A stretch of 64,000 nucleotides of DNA, from the NCBI GenBank assembly GCA_000719105.1, contig JODX01000009.1:124001-188000 (forward strand), in the 5' to 3' direction. The translations under genes were made by a program, and so were the position numbers. Position 1 is the stretch's first letter; each line of letters opens with the position of its first letter. This document shows positions 31,025 to 41,267 of the stretch, in pieces. This stretch comes from Streptomyces sclerotialus (lineage in GTDB: Bacteria > Actinomycetota > Actinomycetes > Streptomycetales > Streptomycetaceae). The notes beneath the pieces were generated by a model. The model was not told the DNA's origin. It was given only the letters and a program-made list of their open reading frames with translations, and did not search any database.

Positions 31025-31759
31025 CTACCCGGCCAGCCTGATGTTCGAACCCTGCACCGTGATCTTCACGCCGTCCGCGGCGCCCTCCACCTTGTCGAGC
31101 TTGATGCCACCGGGCAGCTCGTCGATGGCCTGCTGGAAGTCGGTGATCGAACGGATCGCGCTCTCGGTGAGGCCCACGCCCAGATCGGGCAGGGAGTCGG
31201 CGCGCACCTGCACGCTGTCGCCCTCGACGACGAGCGAGCCGACCACGGAGACCGGGCGGGGCAGGTCGATACCGAGGACGGTCGCGTCCACCGACAGCTT
31301 GATCTTCCCGTCGCCGCCGGCGGAGAGACCGGCGATACGGGCCGTGACCCCGGGGGCGATCTGCGTGGGTTCGGACTTCGCGGCCTTGAGCAGTTCGTCG
31401 TACGGGATGACGGCGCTGCCGGTGGCGGTCCGGGCGGTGGCGGACCCGAAGTCTCCGGAGAACTCGACCCCGCGCATGTCGGCCTTCAGGTCCGTGATGC
31501 GGACGGTGCCGCCGTCGGTGCCGGTGGACGCCTCGTAGTCAGGGATGCCGATCTCGACCTCGTCCAGCTCCCCGCTCGCCACCTGGGTCAGGAACGGGAA
31601 GCCCTTGATGGACACGTCCGGTGCGGCGGTCAGGCCCTCGCCGGCACGCACCCGGTCGGCGGCCTCGTTCTCGGCGAAATCGACCGCGACACGGTCCGCG
31701 ATCACGAAGAGACCGCCAAGGATCACGAGGACGACGATCAGTATTCGCAGTGCGCGCAT
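31025..31759 (-). CDS. LmeA-family phospholipid-binding protein (DUF2993)
   Basis: A 244-residue protein with an N-terminal membrane anchor or signal peptide (RILIVVLVILGGLFVIADRV) and a DUF2993 domain: ADRVRAGEGL, VSIKGFPFLTQVASGELDEVEI, ITDLKADMRGVEF and the repeating ARIAGLSAGGDGKIKLSVDA. In mycobacteria LmeA binds phosphatidylinositol species and supports mannosylation of lipoglycans in the periplasm. In Streptomyces the lipid partner is not known. The gene precedes the membrane protein gene by about 190 bases with the same orientation. Confidence 0.88.
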   Translation of the reverse strand: MRALRILIVVLVILGGLFVIADRVAVDFAENEAADRVRAGEGLTAAPDVSIKGFPFLTQVASGELDEVEIGIPDYEASTGTDGGTVRITDLKADMRGVEFSGDFGSATARTATGSAVIPYDELLKAAKSEPTQIAPGVTARIAGLSAGGDGKIKLSVDATVLGIDLPRPVSVVGSLVVEGDSVQVRADSLPDLGVGLTESAIRSITDFQQAIDELPGGIKLDKVEGAADGVKITVQGSNIRLAG

Positions 31760-31948
31760 GTGCTGGTTCCCACCCGTTCCGCTCGCCGGTCGTTCCGTCG
31801 TTCAGCGCATCGGCGACCTGAGTGGCCGCTGCCCGCGACCCTAGTCGGGTGGCGTCCGGAAGGCGGCGTCCGGCTGACGGTTGTCGATCACCTGTGACGA
31901 TCGCCCGTGACGATCGACGGCGCTCGACGACCGGCGTTCGCCGGGGGT

Positions 31949-33301
31949 TCAGCCCAGGGCGCGGCCCAGCAGGTACACCGCGGGAGCCGCCGCCGTCAGG
32001 GGCAGCGCCACACCGGCCGTGAAGTGCACGAACCGGGACGGGTAGTCGTAGGCGGCGACCCGGTGGCCGATCAGGGCGCAGACGGCCGCGCCCAGACCGA
32101 GGAGGGCGCCCTGCCCGCCGAGGCCGGTCATCGAGCCCACCGCGATGCCCGTGCCCGCGCCGGCCGGCAGTGCCACGGCCACGGAGGCCACCGTGGGCAG
32201 GGGCAGCGCACGGGCCAGGACCGCCACGGCCACCGCCGCCGCGCCCGCCGTCACCGCGTCCGGATCGGCGGCCAGATGCCCGGCGGCGACGATCGACAGG
32301 GCCGCCGACGCCACCGTCGCCGTCAGGCCGTACATGCGCTCGTCGGGGTCGGCGTGGCTGCGCAGCTGGAGGACCAGCGTCAGCAGCACCCAGACACCGA
32401 GGGTGCCGAGGATGGCGGCCGGCCCGTTCTCCCGGCCCACCGCGAGGAGGGCCACATCGGCGGTGAGCGCACCGGCGAAGGCCAGCGCGATGCCCTGCCG
32501 GGCGGGCCACATGCCGTTGAGCCGGAACCAGCCGGCCGCGGTCACCGCCTGGAGGACCACCAGCGGCACGACCAGGGCGTACTGGCCGACCGCCGCCGTC
32601 ACGGAGAGCAGTGCCCCGAGGACGGCGGTGAGCAGCGCCGGCTGCATACCGGGATCGATGATCGGCGACCGGCCCTCCGCGCGGGCCCGCTGGCCGTCGG
32701 TGACGCGGGCGTTGCCGGTGAGGGTCGGGGGACCGTAGGCGGGCTCGTCCTGCTCCTGGTCGGCGGCGGGGCTGGGCGCGGCATGGGCAGGGGCATGGGC
32801 AGGGGCTGGGGCCTGGGCATGCGGTCGCGGCTGGGGCTGGGGCTGGCCGTGCGCCTGGGGCCGGGCGTGTGCCGGTGGCCGGCCATGTCCCTGCGGCTGG
32901 GCGTGTCCTTGAGGCTGGGCGTGTCCCTGAGGCTGCGCATGTCCCTGAGGCTGGGCGGCGTACTGCTGCTGCCACTGCTGGTGCTGGTGCTGGTGCTGGT
33001 GCTGCGGATGAGCCGGGGTTGCGGCGTGGGCCCCGCCGTAGGGCTGGGGCTGCGGCCGGCCGTACCCCTGGGACGGCAGGTAGGCCGTCTCCGTCACGTC
33101 CGCCGCGGGGACCGGCGGCTGCATCTGGGTCTCCCAGGTCTGGCCCGCCCACTGCTGGGTGTACTGCTGGTCGTGCGCCTCGGCGTACTGCCAGGCGGGC
33201 TGAGCCGGCTGGGCGGGCTGGGCGGGCTGCTGGGTGTGCTGCTGCCGGTACGGGTCGTGGTCGTACCCCTCGTAGGAGGAGCCGTAGGGCTGGTTGCTCA
33301 T
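31949..33301 (-). CDS. Integral membrane protein with long Gln/Pro/His-rich N-terminus
   Basis: A 450-residue protein in two parts. The first 190 residues are low-complexity and cytoplasmic in character: repeats of QPAQPA, HQHQH, a run of four to five PQGHAQ units and APAHAPAHA. From about residue 205 to 450 there are seven or more hydrophobic segments (ALLTAVLGALLSVTAAVG, ALVVPLVVLQAVTAAGWF, LALVAGALTADVALLAV-like stretches, and a final GVALPLTAAAPAVYLLG). No transporter family was identified. The gene follows a MoaD-like gene by 8 bases, so both are in one operon. Start: ATG 33301. Confidence 0.82.
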   Translation of the reverse strand: MSNQPYGSSYEGYDHDPYRQQHTQQPAQPAQPAQPAWQYAEAHDQQYTQQWAGQTWETQMQPPVPAADVTETAYLPSQGYGRPQPQPYGGAHAATPAHPQHQHQHQHQQWQQQYAAQPQGHAQPQGHAQPQGHAQPQGHGRPPAHARPQAHGQPQPQPRPHAQAPAPAHAPAHAAPSPAADQEQDEPAYGPPTLTGNARVTDGQRARAEGRSPIIDPGMQPALLTAVLGALLSVTAAVGQYALVVPLVVLQAVTAAGWFRLNGMWPARQGIALAFAGALTADVALLAVGRENGPAAILGTLGVWVLLTLVLQLRSHADPDERMYGLTATVASAALSIVAAGHLAADPDAVTAGAAAVAVAVLARALPLPTVASVAVALPAGAGTGIAVGSMTGLGGQGALLGLGAAVCALIGHRVAAYDYPSRFVHFTAGVALPLTAAAPAVYLLGRALG

Positions 33302-33309
33302 GGTCTGGG

Positions 33310-33564
33310 TCACCCTCCTGCGAACGGCGGGAGCACCTCGACCGTGCCGCCCTCGGCCAGCCGTACCGTCTCATGTCCACGGGTGCCCACGGGATCACCG
33401 TCGACGAGGAACGAGCATCGCCGCAGCACGCGGACCAGTTCGCCCGGGTGCCGCCCGCGGGCCGCGTCCAGCGCCTCGGCGAGCGTGTCCGCGTCGTACG
33501 GCTCCTCGGCGGTCCCGGCGGCGGCCTTCGCTGCGGCCCAGTACCGCACCGTGCCCTTTGCCAT
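33310..33564 (-). CDS. MoaD/ThiS-family sulfur-carrier-like protein
   Basis: An 84-residue ubiquitin-fold protein: MAKGTVRYWAAAKAAAGTAE, TLAEALDAARGRHPGELVRV, CSFLVDGDPVG and the C-terminal VEVLPPFAGG. MoaD and ThiS need a terminal Gly-Gly, which is present, so thiocarboxylate formation is plausible. The specific pathway is not known. ATG 33564 gives the family length. The stop is 8 bases before the start of the membrane protein gene. Confidence 0.88.
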   Translation of the reverse strand: MAKGTVRYWAAAKAAAGTAEEPYDADTLAEALDAARGRHPGELVRVLRRCSFLVDGDPVGTRGHETVRLAEGGTVEVLPPFAGG

Positions 33565-33714
33565 CTCGTCCCTCAATCTTCGTGACGCGCACCAATGTTG
33601 GTGCACGCTGTGAACACCGTCAGGCTAGCCGCCCGCGCTCCACCGGGAGGCCGCGGGACCGAACGCCCGCCGAACACCGTACGAAAGCCGTGCGAAAGCC
33701 ACCCGACGACAACG

Positions 33715-34665
33715 TCAGAGCCGCAGGTCGCGCTCGTGCCGGCGGTGCTCCTGCGGGACGGCCGCCACCGCCCACCGCCCGATGCGGTCCAGCAGCTCGT
33801 CGCCCGCCGCGTTCTCCGCGTGCCCCATCCCCCGCTCCAGCCAGAGCTCGGCGTGGCCGCCGGACGCCTCGGCCAGCATCCGCGGGTGGTCGAGCGGGAA
33901 GTAGGCGTCCCGGTCGCCGTGCACGACGAGGAGCGGGGTGGGCGCGATCAGCGGCACCGACTCGACCGGGGACGACGGCACCGGGTCCCAGTCGCGGTGG
34001 TGGATGCGGGTGCGGAAGCCGTAGCGGCCGACCAGGCGGCCCTCCGGCCGGGTCACCAGCCAGTGCAGCCGCCGCATGGGCGCCGTACCGCGGTAGTACC
34101 AGCGGGCCGGTGCGCTGACCGACACCACCGCATCGGTGTGCGCACCCCGGTACGCGCCCACCCGCGCATCCGTGCGCCCCTCGTGCTCCTTGCCCTGTCC
34201 CTCGCCGTCCCTCCCGTCCGCGTGCAGCGCCGCGTGCCGCAGCACCACCGAGCCCCCCATGGAGAAGCCGACGGTGACCACGCGCGCGTGCCCGAGTTCC
34301 CGCGCCCACGCGACCGCGGCCGCCAGATCGAGCACCTCCCGGTCGCCCACGGTCGAGCGGCCGCCCGACGTCCCGTGGCCACGGAAGGAGAAGGTGACGG
34401 CGGATCCGTACCGGGCGAGGGCCCGCGCCACGCGCCGTACGTGCGGACGCTCGAGATCACCCGTGAAGCCGTGCGCGACCACGAAGACCGGGTGACGCGA
34501 GGGTGGCGTTCCGGCGTCGTATACGGCGCCGCCCGGCTCGTATACGGCATCGATCGGCACACCGTCGAACGCGCGAAGACGCCTCCTCAGAGGCGCGCGC
34601 CCGCCCGTTCCGGGCCGCGTGACGACGCGCGACCGCGTCATATGACCTGCCGGATCAGTGCTCAT
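33715..34665 (-). CDS. Alpha/beta-hydrolase
   Basis: A 316-residue alpha/beta-hydrolase. The oxyanion region is VFVVAHGFTGDLERPH, the nucleophile elbow is VTVGFSMGGSVVL (Ser in GFSMGG), the acid is in LLVVHGDRDAYFPLDH, and the His in HAELWLERGMGHAENA. A basic first 35 residues precede the domain. Substrate unknown. Adjacent to glnR, in divergent orientation. The charged insertion GKEHEGRTDARVG in the cap region is variable. Confidence 0.9.
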   Translation of the reverse strand: MSTDPAGHMTRSRVVTRPGTGGRAPLRRRLRAFDGVPIDAVYEPGGAVYDAGTPPSRHPVFVVAHGFTGDLERPHVRRVARALARYGSAVTFSFRGHGTSGGRSTVGDREVLDLAAAVAWARELGHARVVTVGFSMGGSVVLRHAALHADGRDGEGQGKEHEGRTDARVGAYRGAHTDAVVSVSAPARWYYRGTAPMRRLHWLVTRPEGRLVGRYGFRTRIHHRDWDPVPSSPVESVPLIAPTPLLVVHGDRDAYFPLDHPRMLAEASGGHAELWLERGMGHAENAAGDELLDRIGRWAVAAVPQEHRRHERDLRL

Positions 34666-34987
34666 GTGGGCTATTCTGCTGGGCGAAGGACTCGGGCAGC
34701 GTTGCCTCCGGGTCCTTTTGTGCTTTCGGGAGCGTTGTATACGACGCGGGAAACCGCAGGTGTACGGGGCGCCGATCGCATACGCGGGGCCCTGGGCGCG
34801 GGATCCGCACCGTACGACACCGTACGAAGCAGTGCCGCAGACTCCCCCACCGCCCTGAGGAACGTGGGAGTGCCCCCATCGCAGGGACCGAGGAGGAACC
34901 GAACGTCATGGGCGAGCGAACCGTGCACGAACCGACGACGACGACCCGAATGCCCGAGCGTGGCCGGAAGCACGAGGGAGGCGCGCG
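34666..34987. other. 322-base divergent region between the hydrolase and glnR
   Basis: No gene is supported. It contains a hairpin followed by a short T run at 34686-34719 on the plus strand and a purine-rich RBS (GGGAGGCGCGCG) before glnR. GlnR-type boxes (AC-N9-AC pattern) were not clear by eye. Confidence 0.5.
34686..34719 (+). promoter_or_regulatory. Hairpin plus TTTT upstream of glnR
   Basis: AAGGACTCGG and CCGGGTCCTT pair with one G-T pair and a structured loop (GCAGCGTTGC), followed by TTTT. It resembles a factor-independent terminator or attenuator pointing toward glnR, about 270 bases upstream of its start. Confidence 0.5.
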
Positions 34988-35767
34988 ATGAGCTCCCTGC
35001 TGCTGCTGACCAACGCCCTCCAGCCGTCGACGGAGGTGCTTCCCGCTCTCGGCCTGCTCCTGCACAACGTGCGGGTGGCCCCCGCGGAAGGCCCCGCCCT
35101 GGTCGACACCCCCGGTGCCGACGTCATCCTCATCGACGGCCGCCGCGACCTCCCGCAGGTGCGCAGCCTGTGCCAGCTCCTCCGCTCGACCGGCCCCGGC
35201 TGTCCCCTCGTCCTCGTCGTCACCGAGGGCGGCCTCGCGGCCGTCACCGCGGACTGGGGCATCGACGACGTACTGCTCGACACCGCGGGTCCCGCCGAGG
35301 TCGAGGCCCGGCTGCGGCTCGCCATGGGCCGCCAGCAGATCGTCAACGACGACTCCCCGATGGAGATCCGCAACGGCGACCTGTCGGTGGACGAGGCGAC
35401 GTACAGCGCCAAGCTCAAGGGCCGGGTGCTCGATCTCACCTTCAAGGAGTTCGAGCTCCTCAAGTACCTCGCCCAGCACCCGGGCCGCGTCTTCACGCGC
35501 GCGCAGCTGCTGCAGGAGGTCTGGGGCTACGACTACTTCGGCGGTACGCGCACCGTCGACGTGCACGTACGGCGGCTGCGGGCCAAGCTCGGCCCCGAGC
35601 ACGAGTCGCTGATCGGCACCGTACGCAACGTCGGCTACCGCTTCGTCACCCCGGAGAAGGTGGAGCGCGCCGCCGAGGAAGCCAAGGCCAAGGCGGCACG
35701 GCCGCAGCCGGAGAGCGCCGGCGAGACGGCACCCTCGGACGCCGCCGAGGTGGGCGCGGAGGCCTGA
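34988..35767 (+). CDS. glnR: Global nitrogen regulator GlnR
   Basis: GlnR is an orphan OmpR-type response regulator that activates ammonium assimilation genes (glnA, amtB, glnK) during nitrogen limitation. The 259-residue protein has a degenerate receiver domain (about 1-120) with Asp50 in [10 protein letters not shown] but without the usual acidic pocket, consistent with phosphorylation-independent dimerisation, and a winged helix (about 135-225) with [40 protein letters not shown]. The charged Ala/Lys-rich tail is variable. No cognate kinase lies nearby. Identity rests on a strong match to known GlnR. Confidence 0.95.
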   Translation: MSSLLLLTNALQPSTEVLPALGLLLHNVRVAPAEGPALVDTPGADVILIDGRRDLPQVRSLCQLLRSTGPGCPLVLVVTEGGLAAVTADWGIDDVLLDTAGPAEVEARLRLAMGRQQIVNDDSPMEIRNGDLSVDEATYSAKLKGRVLDLTFKEFELLKYLAQHPGRVFTRAQLLQEVWGYDYFGGTRTVDVHVRRLRAKLGPEHESLIGTVRNVGYRFVTPEKVERAAEEAKAKAARPQPESAGETAPSDAAEVGAEA

Positions 35768-35880
35768 CCCGCGCGCTGGGGAGCGGACGGGAACCGGGAC
35801 CGCGCACGGTGCGGTACCGGTTCCGTACCAGGAACCGGTACGCCCTGCCCAGCACCTTTCAATCCGCGTAGACTCCGCGC

Positions 35881-36903
35881 GTGGCCAAGGTGACTCGGGA
35901 CGATGTGGCGCGGCTGGCGGGGACCTCCACCGCCGTTGTCAGCTATGTCATCAACAACGGACCCCGGCCGGTCGCCCCGGCCACGCGCGAGCGCGTCCAA
36001 GCCGCGATCAAGGAGCTGGGGTACCGGCCCGACCGGGTGGCCCAGGCCATGGCGTCGCGGCGGACCGAGCTCATAGGCCTGATCGTGCCGGACGCGCGCC
36101 AGCCCTTCTTCGGGGAGATGGCCCACGCCGTCGAACAGGCGGCCGCCGAGCGCGGCAAGATGGTCCTCGTCGGCAACTCCGACTACGTCGCCGAGCGCGA
36201 GGTCCACTACCTGCGGGCCTTCCTCGGGATGCGGGTCTCCGGCCTGATCCTCGTCAGCCACGCCCTGAACGACAACGCCGCCGCCGAGATAGACGCCTGG
36301 GACGCGCGCGTGGTGCTGCTGCACGAGCGGCCCGAGGCGATCGACGACGTGGCGGTGGTCACGGACGACATCGGCGGCGCCCAGCTCGCGGTGCGCCATC
36401 TGCTGGAGCACGGGCACCCGTACGTGGCCTGCCTGGGCGGTGTCGCGGAGACCCCGCTGGTCGGCGACCCCGTCTCCGACCACGTCGAGGGCTGGCGGCG
36501 CGCGATGCAGGAGGCGCGGATCCCCACGGAGGGACGCCTGTTCGAGGCGCCGTACAACCGCTACGACGCGTACCAGGTCGCCCTGGAGCTGCTGGCCGGA
36601 CCGCACCGGCCGCCCGCGATCTTCTGCTCCACCGACGACCAGGCGATCGGTGTGCTGCGCGCCGCGCGCGAGCTGCGGATCGAGGTGCCGGAGGAACTGG
36701 CGGTCGCCGGCTTCGACGACGTGAAGGAGGCCGCGCTGACGGATCCGCCGCTGACGACGGTGGCGACCGACCGTACGGCGATGGCCCGGGCGGCCGTGGA
36801 TCTCGTGCTCGACGACGGGCTGCGGGTGCCGGGATCGCGGCGGGAGCGGGTGAAGCTGTTCCCGTCGCGGCTGGTGGTACGGCGTTCGTGCGGGTGCCGG
36901 TAG
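35881..36903 (+). CDS. LacI-family transcriptional regulator
   Basis: A 340-residue LacI/GalR regulator. Helix-turn-helix at about 5-55 ([39 protein letters not shown]), then the periplasmic-binding-like core with [40 protein letters not shown] and the C-terminal [19 protein letters not shown]. Its ligand is probably a sugar. No sugar genes are adjacent, so its target is not evident. GTG start at 35881, 113 bases after glnR. Confidence 0.92.
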   Translation: MAKVTRDDVARLAGTSTAVVSYVINNGPRPVAPATRERVQAAIKELGYRPDRVAQAMASRRTELIGLIVPDARQPFFGEMAHAVEQAAAERGKMVLVGNSDYVAEREVHYLRAFLGMRVSGLILVSHALNDNAAAEIDAWDARVVLLHERPEAIDDVAVVTDDIGGAQLAVRHLLEHGHPYVACLGGVAETPLVGDPVSDHVEGWRRAMQEARIPTEGRLFEAPYNRYDAYQVALELLAGPHRPPAIFCSTDDQAIGVLRAARELRIEVPEELAVAGFDDVKEAALTDPPLTTVATDRTAMARAAVDLVLDDGLRVPGSRRERVKLFPSRLVVRRSCGCR

Positions 36904-37032
36904 CTCCGGCCGTACAGCCCCACCGATAGAGCCGTTCCATGTGGAGCCGTTCTTCTTTATATCGGGCGAACGAGGTTCTGCCGGGCTTCTCAGTCGGCGC
37001 TCAGGGAGCTCTCATGGTCGGGCGACAAGCTC

Positions 37033-38094
37033 ATGGACATGACCGAGAGCAGCTTCCGCCGCAGCGGCGAGTACGACCACCAGTACCCCCAGGGTCACGG
37101 ACAGCACGCCTTCACTCCCGCCACTCCTGTCAACCCGGAGTGGCCGCCCCCGCCGGCGTACGAGCCGGAGGCGGCGCAGGTCATGCAGGAGCCCGCCCCC
37201 GCCCCCATCCACAAGAAGCGCGCCCGCGGCCCCATGGCCCTGCTGGCCGCCGTGGCGATCGTCGCCGCGGCCATCGGGGGCGGCACCGCGTACGGCATCC
37301 AGGAGCTGACCGGCAGCGACACGGTCGCCGCCGCCTCCTCCACCAGCACGAGCGTGGTGCCGACCAGCGAGAAGGGCACCGTCGCCGGGGTCGCCAAGGC
37401 GGTCAGCCCGAGCATCGTGGAGATCAGCGCCTCCTCGAACGCCGGTGAGTCCACCGGATCGGGCGTGATCATCACCACCGACGGCGAGATCATCACCAAC
37501 AACCACGTCATCTCCGGCGCCTCCTCGATCACCGTGTCGACCAGCGACGGCAAGGAGTACACCGCGCAGGTCGTCGGCACCGACAGCGCGAAGGACCTGG
37601 CGCTGATCAAGCTGGACAACGCCTCCGGCCTCACGGCCGCCACCCTCGGCAACTCGTCGAACGTCCAGGTCGGCGACGAGGTGGTGGCGATCGGCTCCCC
37701 CGAGGGCCTGACCGGCACCGTCACCAGCGGCATCGTGTCCGCCCTGGACCGCGACGTCACCGTCTCCACGGACGAGAGCCAGGGGCAGCAGCAACAGCAG
37801 CAGGGCGGCGGCTGGCCGTTCGAGTTCGGCGGGCAGCAGTTCAACGGCGACACCGGCTCCTCGACGACCACGTACAAGGCGCTCCAGACCGACGCCTCGC
37901 TCAACCCGGGCAACTCCGGCGGCGCCCTGATCGACATGAACGGCAACATCATCGGCATCAACTCGGCGATGTACTCGGCGAGCGACGCGACGTCCTCCTC
38001 CAGTGCGGGCAGCGTCGGCCTCGGCTTCGCCATCCCGATCAACACGGTCAAGGCCGACCTGGACACCCTGCGGGCGGGCGGCTCCGACAGCTGA
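37033..38094 (+). CDS. Membrane-anchored HtrA/DegP-like serine protease without PDZ
   Basis: A 353-residue trypsin-like protease. A Pro-rich cytoplasmic N-terminus is followed by a membrane helix ([20 protein letters not shown], about 68-87), an external linker and the protease domain (about 115-345) with complete triad His158 (ITNNHVI), Asp188 ([11 protein letters not shown]) and Ser295 (NPGNSGGAL). There is a Gln-run ([10 protein letters not shown]) in a surface loop. No PDZ domain follows, so length is shorter than DegP. ATG 37033 or 37039. Directly upstream of a two-component system that resembles MprAB, a cell-envelope stress system which in mycobacteria controls such proteases. Confidence 0.93.
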   Translation: MDMTESSFRRSGEYDHQYPQGHGQHAFTPATPVNPEWPPPPAYEPEAAQVMQEPAPAPIHKKRARGPMALLAAVAIVAAAIGGGTAYGIQELTGSDTVAAASSTSTSVVPTSEKGTVAGVAKAVSPSIVEISASSNAGESTGSGVIITTDGEIITNNHVISGASSITVSTSDGKEYTAQVVGTDSAKDLALIKLDNASGLTAATLGNSSNVQVGDEVVAIGSPEGLTGTVTSGIVSALDRDVTVSTDESQGQQQQQQGGGWPFEFGGQQFNGDTGSSTTTYKALQTDASLNPGNSGGALIDMNGNIIGINSAMYSASDATSSSSAGSVGLGFAIPINTVKADLDTLRAGGSDS

Positions 38095-38221
38095 GCCGTA
38101 CACCCCGGCGACCTGGGGTTCACTACTGCACGGCCACCGGACGTGCGAGGCTGAGGACGCCCGAGGAATCCTTACGTCCGTAGCCGCCCGTACGCCCCTT
38201 CGCACCCGAGGAACGACCATC

Positions 38222-38958
<737 letters not shown>

Positions 38959-38962
<4 letters not shown>

Positions 38963-40392
38963 GGAAGCTCCTGCGCCGGTACCGCTCGCTGCCCCTGCGG
39001 ACGCGGCTGTCGCTGCTGGTCGCGGCGGCGGTGGCGTTCGCGGTGGCGGCGGTGTCGGTGACGTGCTGGTTCATCGTGCAGGGGAAGCTGTACGACCAGG
39101 TCGACAATGACCTGAAGAAGATGGTGAACCGGCCGGATCTGGGGAACATCGCCGAGAACGTCCTCAATCTCTGCGTCCAGGACGTGCAGGACGGCGACCG
39201 CGGCATCCCGAGCAACAGTTACTTCCAGGTGGTCAAGGAAGACGGGACGGTCTGCGTCAACCCGACCGCGGTCGGCAAGGTCAAGGTCTCCGCCACCGAC
39301 ATGGCCGTCATCAAGAACGCCGGCCACGGCAACGGCGTCTTCCACGACGGCACCGACGGAAGCGGCAACGCGGTGCGCGTACTCACCGTGCCCGTCTCCA
39401 CCACCGACGGCCCGGCGGCCCTCGTCCTCGCCACTCCCCTCAAGAGCACCCAGTCCACGCTCAACGAACTGGCCTTGCTGCTTCTGCTCGTCTCCGGCAT
39501 CGGAGTCGTCGGCGCCGGGGCCGCCGGACTGGCGGTCGCCCGTGCCGGTCTCCGCCCCGTCGACAAGCTCACCGAAGCCGTCGAGCACATCGCCCGCACC
39601 GAGGACCTGGGCATCCGCATCCCGGTGGAGGAGGACGGCGACGACGAGATCGCCCGGCTGTCCCGTTCCTTCAACTCCATGACGTCGTCCCTCGCCGACT
39701 CCCGTGAACTCCAGCAGCAGCTGATCGCGGACGCCGGTCACGAGCTCCGCACCCCCCTGACCTCCCTCCGCACCAACATCGAGCTCCTCACCCGCAGCGA
39801 GGAGACCGGCCGTCCGATTCCCGAGGCCGACCGCAAGGCGCTGCTCGCCTCGGTGAAGGCGCAGATGACGGAGCTGGCCGCGCTGATCGGCGACCTCCAG
39901 GAGCTGTCGCGCTCGGAGAAGGGGCAGCACGCCGGGAAGGTGCAGGTCGTGGCCTGGCAGGATGTCGTCGAGTCGGCCCTGCGGCGGGCCCGGCTGCGCG
40001 GCCCGGAGCTGACGATCACGGCGGACGTCCAGCCCTGGTACGTCCGCGCGGAGCCGTCCACGCTGGAGCGGGCGGTGGTCAACATCCTGGACAACGCGGT
40101 GAAGTTCAGTCCGGGGGGCGGCACGATCGAGGTGTCCCTGGTGGACGGCGCCCTGACGGTGCGCGACCACGGCCCCGGCATCCCGGCCGAGGAACTCCCG
40201 CACGTCTTCGACCGCTTCTGGCGCTCCCCCAGCGCGCGGGCTCTGCCGGGCTCGGGGCTGGGCCTGTCGATCGTGGCCCGGACGGTCCAGCAGGCGGGCG
40301 GCGAGGTCACGCTCGCCCGGGCCGAGGGCGGAGGGACGGTGGCGACGGTGCGGCTGCCGGGGGCGCCTATGGCTCCGCCGGAGATTCCGTAG
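38959..40392 (+). CDS. Sensor histidine kinase, MprB-like
   Basis: A 477-residue membrane kinase. Two membrane helices (about 17-40 and 168-195) enclose an extracellular sensor domain of about 125 residues with two cysteines. A HAMP domain follows ([20 protein letters not shown]), then the HisKA phospho-site His261 ([13 protein letters not shown]) and the ATPase with N box [12 protein letters not shown]1 RDHGPGIP and G2 SGLGLSIV. Cognate regulator is the overlapping upstream gene. The 3' end overlaps the convergent toxin-like gene by 26 bases. Confidence 0.94.
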
Positions 40393-40726
40393 GAGGTTCG
40401 GCTCCCTGCCAGAAGAGTTGTTCCACCACGATTTGTGGGTCTTCGACGCGAGGTACGAAGGTGTACTTCAACCAACCGTTGCCATGGTCGAAGAAGAGGG
40501 CGTGAGCGCCCTTCGGCTCGCTGGACCGTACCGGCACGACCTCTATTCCGCCAGGCAGACAGGCAGCCGTCTCGATGCCTCGAAAATACGGATCCTTCAC
40601 CGTGACCAGCTCGGCGCGCGCGGTATGGACCAGCTCCCGTGCATGCGCAGGCAGCGCCTCGAGGGCAGCGAGCGCATCGACTCGCCAGTCCAGCTGCCAA
40701 GGCGGCCCCATGAACCCATCGGTCAC
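40367..40726 (-). CDS. Toxin-like partner of a DUF6247 protein
   Basis: A 119-residue protein of uncertain family. It begins with a WxxxWRVDALAALEALPAHARELVHTARAEL helix region (given as DWRVDALAALEALPA), has IEVVPVRSSEPKG and HALFFDHGNGWLKYTFVPR. Its size, the position after a DUF6247 gene, and the four-base overlap (GTGA) suggest a toxin with a RelE/ParE-type fold. A second gene pair with the same order lies at 46076-46638, although there the partner sequence is clearly different. No catalytic residues can be assigned. Confidence 0.55.
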   Translation of the reverse strand: MTDGFMGPPWQLDWRVDALAALEALPAHARELVHTARAELVTVKDPYFRGIETAACLPGGIEVVPVRSSEPKGAHALFFDHGNGWLKYTFVPRVEDPQIVVEQLFWQGAEPPTESPAEP

Positions 40727-41070
40727 TCGCCAGGCTCCAGCTTCTGCACCCGGTGGCGAATCTTCGACACCTCTTCCAGGAGGGTCCTGGCCTCGGCGAT
40801 GTCAGTGGACTCAGCCGCACGGTGTTGCAGATCGCGCACATGTGCGTCGAGCTCGGGATCCCGGGCCAAGGCGTACTCGCCCCACCAGAAGGCAAGGAAC
40901 GCGTGCACCGGGCTTACGTTGTAGGTATCGGCGATCGCCCTTTTCCAGTGCCGGTCGAAGTCGGGGAGGAGCTGGGGCGTGTTCAGGGCGATGGCCTTGC
41001 GCAAGGCCATCGGCGTCCGCTCGGGCATGACGGGGACGAACCGATCGGGTTCCGCAGCGTGAGCAGCCAT
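40723..41070 (-). CDS. DUF6247 family protein (antitoxin-like)
   Basis: A 115-residue helical protein with the family pattern: ERTPMALRKAIALNTPQLLPDFDRHWKRA, given in parts as RTPMALRKAI and LLPDFDRHWKRAIA, then SPVHAFLAFWWGEYALARDP and a coiled C-terminus. A homologue occurs at 46076. Both precede a short, overlapping gene, which suggests an antitoxin/toxin unit. ATG 41070 follows GGAGGAC. Not experimentally defined; the inference comes from organisation. Confidence 0.7.
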   Translation of the reverse strand: MAAHAAEPDRFVPVMPERTPMALRKAIALNTPQLLPDFDRHWKRAIADTYNVSPVHAFLAFWWGEYALARDPELDAHVRDLQHRAAESTDIAEARTLLEEVSKIRHRVQKLEPGE

Positions 41071-41267
41071 GACCGAGGTCCTCCTTCGACGCGATGTCTC
41101 CACGACCATAGCCGCGCTCACCGCCCCGGCGCGGATTGTCCGCGCATCGGCCTCGGCAGGCCCTGAACACAAGTCTTTTCGATGGTCACGTGCTCTGTCA
41201 TGAGGACACCATGACCGGACCGCGCCCCTTCCCGTGCCGATACCCGGCCCGCCTCACTCGACGGTGT

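Noticed and set aside
34658..34858. Short frame MLMWAILLGEGLG... upstream of glnR
   Set aside because: It overlaps the start of the divergent hydrolase and the terminator-like hairpin, and has no RBS; the codon pattern is not typical.
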